Origin: Ciona intestinalis
Taxonomy: Eukaryota > Chordata > Ascidiacea > Phlebobranchia > Cionidae
Assembly (NCBI RefSeq): GCF_000224145.3
Contig: NC_020175.2
Span: 1,366,881 to 1,430,880 of the forward strand
Reading direction: 5' to 3'
DNA length: 64,000 nucleotides
The stretch's first letter is position 1; the number at the start of each line of letters is the position of its first letter. Shown piece after piece: positions 60,201 to 64,000 of this stretch. Position numbers and translations under genes: made by a program. The notes under the pieces were generated by a model, which saw only the letters and a program-made list of their open reading frames with translations, did not search any database and was not told the DNA's origin.

Positions 60201-61810
60201 TTTGGCTAACTTCGCCTTTCGTATCCTTTTTCGTTTCCTGTACTGCCATATAATAATTGCAAGCGCAATAAGTCCCGCCATAGAAACGAGCGCGTATATT
60301 AACTGGTTGTTAGAGTCGGCTGGAGCTATTGTGGTGGATGAACGAGTTCTTATTGCGCTGGTTGTCAACGGTACTTCTACCTCCCCACCGAACCCTGTTA
60401 CACATTATGCGATTAAAAGAAAACTAAAACATGAACACATACGTTACACAACATTACATAAAGTTGAATTTGTCTTCTCGGTTACAGATTTTCAAAGGTC
60501 CGAAAGTATGCTACACAATAATTATCGGGTATTATATTTAATTAATAAAAAAATATCACCTTAAAGTCAAAATAACGCATTGAAAAAAGGGAATAAAGGT
60601 TAAACAATATTGTAATAACACGCCCAGAAAGCTTTACAAAATTATATAAAAGGCGTGACTGTTACACCCAATAACAAATATCTTACACGCGTGCACAATA
60701 ACGCATCTGTTTAAAAATCAGTTTTTAATTCATTATATTTTAATGCTTCGGGGTAGTTTTTACCCGTGGTGTGTTTCTAACGACTTGTTTTGTCGCATTC
60801 CTTCTCTTCGTAGCTTTAATTTATTTGATCCTATTCGCTTTCATACTCGGTTTCATACTTATTCGATTTCACATAATAGATAAATTTGTACGCACTTACC
60901 AAACCGAGATGGCCTGACAGGCTGATTTGGCGATCCGGCTGCAGTCTCTGCTGGTACTGGCCCAACTAAACAAACATTTAACTTTATTATTTTGATGAAG
61001 GAGAACGAACTATAATGTCGAAACGTCGATTTCTTACAAAATGTTTCTTTTCAGGCAAAACATTCAGTATTTTAAACTGCAATAAGCACAAACAAAACAC
61101 TCACATTTCTGACATATGTACGGGTATGCGGAGTTGCAAATCAATTTGTCATAATGTCCACTCGTGACTCCTTGTCGTCGAAACATCGGACATTTTGGGC
61201 CACTCCTAGTAACTGTTCTGCTTGAGGCCTTGAAAACAATCTCTTCGTTTGAATTCGAGGCTAAACTTTACAAATTACATAGCAACTATTATTACAACTT
61301 CTTTTCGTTGTATTAATTTCAACTATTTACATTAGATACTTTTTTGATGTCGGCGGTTCTTTGTATAACGCGGGGCATAGTTTTAAACGTATGCGAGGTT
61401 GAGATGTACAGAACGAGTGAACCAAATACTTGTTTTAGGGCTTTACATTTTTTACTCTTTGTAGTGTCTGAACGGAAGCAAAAGCGTGTAGGACATGCTT
61501 TTATTCTTTTGTGGACCGATATCTTTAAAATTGGGCCCTATATAGATGAAAGATTGACAACCTATATAACACAACCTATACACACAAGTATATACTGCTG
61601 CATAAAAACCCACCATGTAAGATCCGATCCAGTAGTCATTTCCTCCAAGTTTCTTTACTTGTTGTTTAATATAATCAGAATTAGCTCCACTCAAGTCAGC
61701 CAACCTCGAACCTTCGCCTTCGCATAACGCTTCTGCGTCGTCGTAGCTAAGATGGGTTCCACCAAACCTGTAGCAGGCTCCATCTTTTTGAACGTAACGG
61801 GCTGGGCAAG
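57228..61810 (-). CDS. C-type lectin-domain transmembrane receptor, N-terminal exon not found
   Basis: Exons in transcript order: 61810-61614, 61228-61105, 60965-60900, 60394-60151, 59272-59210, 58907-58655, 58503-57979, 57349-57228. The first two encode a CTLD: CPARYVQKDGACYRF, SYDDAEALCEGEGSRLADLS, YWIGSYM, then KCPMF and LICNSAYPYICQK. A short Pro-rich stalk follows, then one membrane helix (LIYALVSMAGLIALAIIIW) with a basic stop-transfer RKRKRIRK. The long cytoplasmic tail is Ser/Arg/Tyr-rich (MSRRSRRSRGRRSQS; NYEEVYRERE; DHIYESLDEV) and ends RKLPSIPN. The 60151/59272 junction does not keep phase with the best GT site (gtaagg), so either a weaker donor or a missing small exon is involved. 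No signal-peptide exon was identified upstream. The ligand is unknown; a surface recognition role is inferred. Confidence 0.75.
58947..59470 (+). repeat. Cluster of SINE-like module A copies in lectin-gene introns and around one exon
   Basis: Three copies: about 58947-59015 (TCTTCGCGTGGCGGGGCAAC, TAGTCGTTATAACACACGTG), about 59060-59165 (GGCAACGACCGGCGATGCAA, CACGCGGGTGTTCTGTTTTA) and about 59385-59470 (GGGCAACGACTGTCGTAATA, CACGGGTAATCTGTTTCATA). The exon at 59210-59272 lies between the second and third. Confidence 0.65.
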
Positions 61811-62778
61811 CTGATAATTTCAACAGGTTTTCAATAATGTGTGTATACTATATTTAAGAGATAGCTAAATACAACAATAATATATGAACATCAGCGTTAA
61901 GTTGTATAACTCAGTCAAAGGCTATAAGCCACCTGGTTCACATTATGGACCTTTATCTCTTTATTGTACAATAGGGCGATAGGCACGCTTTATGATATCT
62001 AAAGTATTCTCTATGTAGTTTGTATTATATGTTGCCTTACTTCTTCCAGTTGACATTATTCTTTAGTAATTCTTCCAAGATACCGGATCTCTCGTATAGA
62101 TTTATCTCACAATCCACATTAATTTACAGACCAAGCCGTACTGAAAGTTTACACCGCGTGCTTTCAAAATAACTTTCGGACTTATATAAGTCTTCTTCAG
62201 TCGTGAAACTTACTAAACGATGAAAGTCCCCCCTTTATGGTGTAAAGTACATACATCTAATCTTTGCCTAAACATGCATACTGTTAATTGGTAATTACTG
62301 ATATCTCAATGTCAAATATGTGTTCTTCTTCCTATTATGCGTTGTATTCTAACTCGGCCGACAACATCTAGCCAAAGTAAAGCGCCCGGGGCGAAAGGAT
62401 GGCAATAAGGACGTGTAAACGTCATACCAGCAGAGTCGTCATTCATTTTTGTTCTCTTTACGCACGCAATGTTAAATGTTAGAACTCTTGGTACGAGCAA
62501 ATAAACAAATTGATCAGCTCCCTTTTTAAAGGTGTAATTTTGAAGTGCAATAAACAAATCGAAACTTTATTGTCTGCATAGGTAAAATAAGGTGGACTAC
62601 CCGTTGTGGCAGTGATTCACACATTTCGATGACACCATAGCAACTGGCCCCATATAAAACTGTAAAAAGTCTTAACAATTTTTATGTTGGCAAGAATACT
62701 GTAAATATGAACTATATTACCCATTTGACGTTGCACAATTTGTATACTATAAACTTTATCTCACAGCGGTAAATCTCG
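61811..62778. other. Intergenic or 5' part of the lectin gene
   Basis: It should contain the missing start and signal-peptide exon of the lectin receptor, which I could not place. On the minus strand AATAAA at 62568-62573 lies about 206 bp after the stop of the next gene and is its likely poly(A) signal. Confidence 0.45.
62568..62573 (-). terminator. Candidate polyadenylation signal of the coiled-coil gene
   Basis: TTTATT on the plus strand reads AATAAA on the minus strand, downstream of the stop at 62779. Confidence 0.45.
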
Positions 62779-64000
62779 CTATGGGAGCTCAACTTCGTTT
62801 TTATTTAAATGTTTCTTTTGGCTAGTATTGTCATCTTGTATCTTTGTATCATTCGTATTTTCTAGCATTATCGCACTGGCTGTAAGTGCAATAGTGGTTG
62901 TGTCAAGATCTTGAACTTCCTTGTACATGTTACCTTCAGCAAGATTAGTGTCTGTTCTATCTTCGTTTCCGAGTATAGATTTATTACTTTCTGTTATGGT
63001 TGAATTCAAATCCGGCTTGACAAAATGTTCAACGGCTTTGTCCAAAGGTTTCTTAACCACTATTTCTTTACCTAATGCCACCTTTATCTTTTGAACGACT
63101 GACAGTTCGCTCCGCTCTGTTTCATCGGCCACCTTGGTTGAGTTTTCTAACGCTTCTGTTTTGTCACCAGGATTGTTGTTGTTGTTGATTTCTGTTGTTA
63201 CTGGTTCTTTTTTGCCACCGGGGCCTTTGTTGTTGTTGACTTGCGATGTGTCTTGTCCCGTATTATTGTCAGGTTTGTTGTTGTTGCTTTTTATGTTTTC
63301 TGTTGTTTGTAGTCCTGTTTTGTTGCTATTGCTTTCTGGTGCTTCTTGTTCTGATTTGTCGTCAGAACTGTTGTGGTTTTTGGTGTTGATTTTAGTTGCT
63401 TCTTCCCGATTGTTTTCGTCTCTATGTTTAATCTGTTTAAAACAAGAATGTTAGACTGTGGTTTTCCAAAAAACTGCTGTTAGTTTGACCATCGTAGAAC
63501 CTGAACTTTGAAACAGTATAAGCCTACACTTTTCTTTTAACAATCATAGAATTTACAATGTGTTGTACGAAGCCCTGGCACGCGTGCATAGAGCGCTCGC
63601 CTTCAGACCATAGGTGATAGTCTCGACGTTTCTGTCCTGAGTTAAGACACAAAACGCCAGTTGCTCCAATCCATTTTCAATTCTGGGTTGTCATAATAAC
63701 CAGTTATAACTTATACATACAAATAAGTACACTACTGTAACCGGTGCGGCCGTAGAAAAGCTATTCCAGCAATATGTTTAAGCCCCGTGCTATATTAGTG
63801 AAGTTTGCACTGCACCATAACATAGGACATACACGAGGTCTACCGTTATGTTCTAACATCCCATATAAATAGATATTCCTATACCTCCCTTTCTTCTTTC
63901 TTTCTTGACTCTCGTTTCAATTGCCGCAGTTGATCTACACATGGTCTCAACTTTTGCACTGTATCGTTCAGCTTGGTCTGCAGCAGTTGGTTCTGACGCA
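62779..64000 (-). CDS. C-terminal part of an unrecognised coiled-coil, Asn-rich protein
   Basis: Two exons are seen, 64000-63885 (open at the window edge) and 63432-62779, joined in phase 0 (donor gtatag, acceptor with AAACAG). About 255 residues are covered. The first exon encodes amphipathic helix (NQLLQTKLNDTVQKL, LRQLKRESRKKEE) with heptad character. The second is hydrophilic, with Asn runs (SNNNKPDN, VNNNKGPGG, EINNNNNPG) and repeated Lys/Glu/Thr, consistent with disorder. It ends KNEVELP. A helix-like segment (ALTASAIML) near the end is too short for a membrane anchor. I recognise no family. Its 3' end points toward the lectin gene on the same strand. Confidence 0.65.
63560..63720 (+). 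repeat. tRNA-like SINE fragment in an intron
   Basis: GCACGCGTGCATAGAGCGCT resembles a tRNA A-box context and GATAGTCTCGACGTTTC a degenerate B box about 35 bases later. No intact cloverleaf is apparent, so a SINE is more likely than a tRNA gene. Confidence 0.45.

Noticed and set aside
62312-62557. 81-codon minus-strand frame as the missing lectin signal-peptide exon
   Set aside because: Its hydrophobic part is not at a plausible N terminus and no donor of the right phase was found.

Overview
This window is eukaryotic, intron-rich and compact, with AT-rich short introns. The gene set (a single Ets1/2 with Pointed and ETS domains, ZNF318, DDX28, GAR1, PTAR1, ARF6, an intron-bearing H2A.X and a C-type lectin receptor) and the many short interspersed repeats point to a tunicate, most probably Ciona. 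That assignment is inference from gene content and style; no search was run. Four assembly gaps (N runs) lie at 5529-5578, 12093-12142, 24036-24085 and 26973-27472.

Layout. 1-2.5 kb: 3' part of a TPR-like gene (+). 2.5-7.6 kb: intergenic, mostly transposon derived, with a 2,045-bp foldback DNA transposon (4883-6927) flanked by a perfect 9-bp target duplication and inserted in a tRNA-derived SINE. 7.6-14.9 kb: DDX28 (+, 12 exons), with a hAT-type insertion in intron 8. 15.0-20.3 kb: ZNF318 (-, 8 exons), convergent with DDX28 with 170 bp between stops. 20.3-27 kb: intergenic; a small orphan coiled-coil ORF, a second element with a 9-bp target duplication made largely of decamer arrays (23324-25804), a minisatellite and a 58-bp tandem repeat. 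27.5-28.4 kb: GAR1 (+, 2 exons). 29.7-35.4 kb: Ets1/2 (-, 14 exons). 35.4-50.6 kb: about 15 kb without a recognisable gene, sitting 5' of Ets1/2 and carrying MITEs and SINE-like repeats. 50.7-54.9 kb: three + strand genes, H2A.X (3 exons), PTAR1 (intronless) and ARF6 (2 coding exons); PTAR1 and ARF6 are close enough to be a candidate operon. 57.2-61.8 kb: C-type lectin transmembrane receptor (-). 62.8-64.0 kb: 3' part of a coiled-coil, Asn-rich gene (-).

The genes are a mix of housekeeping functions (rRNA and mitoribosome biogenesis, chromatin, membrane traffic, Rab prenylation-related) and developmental or immune functions (Ets1/2, lectin receptor); no shared pathway is evident. Exon boundaries were deduced by hand from GT/AG sites, reading-frame continuity and remembered vertebrate homologues. 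For DDX28, ZNF318, Ets1/2, GAR1, H2A.X and ARF6 every junction keeps frame.
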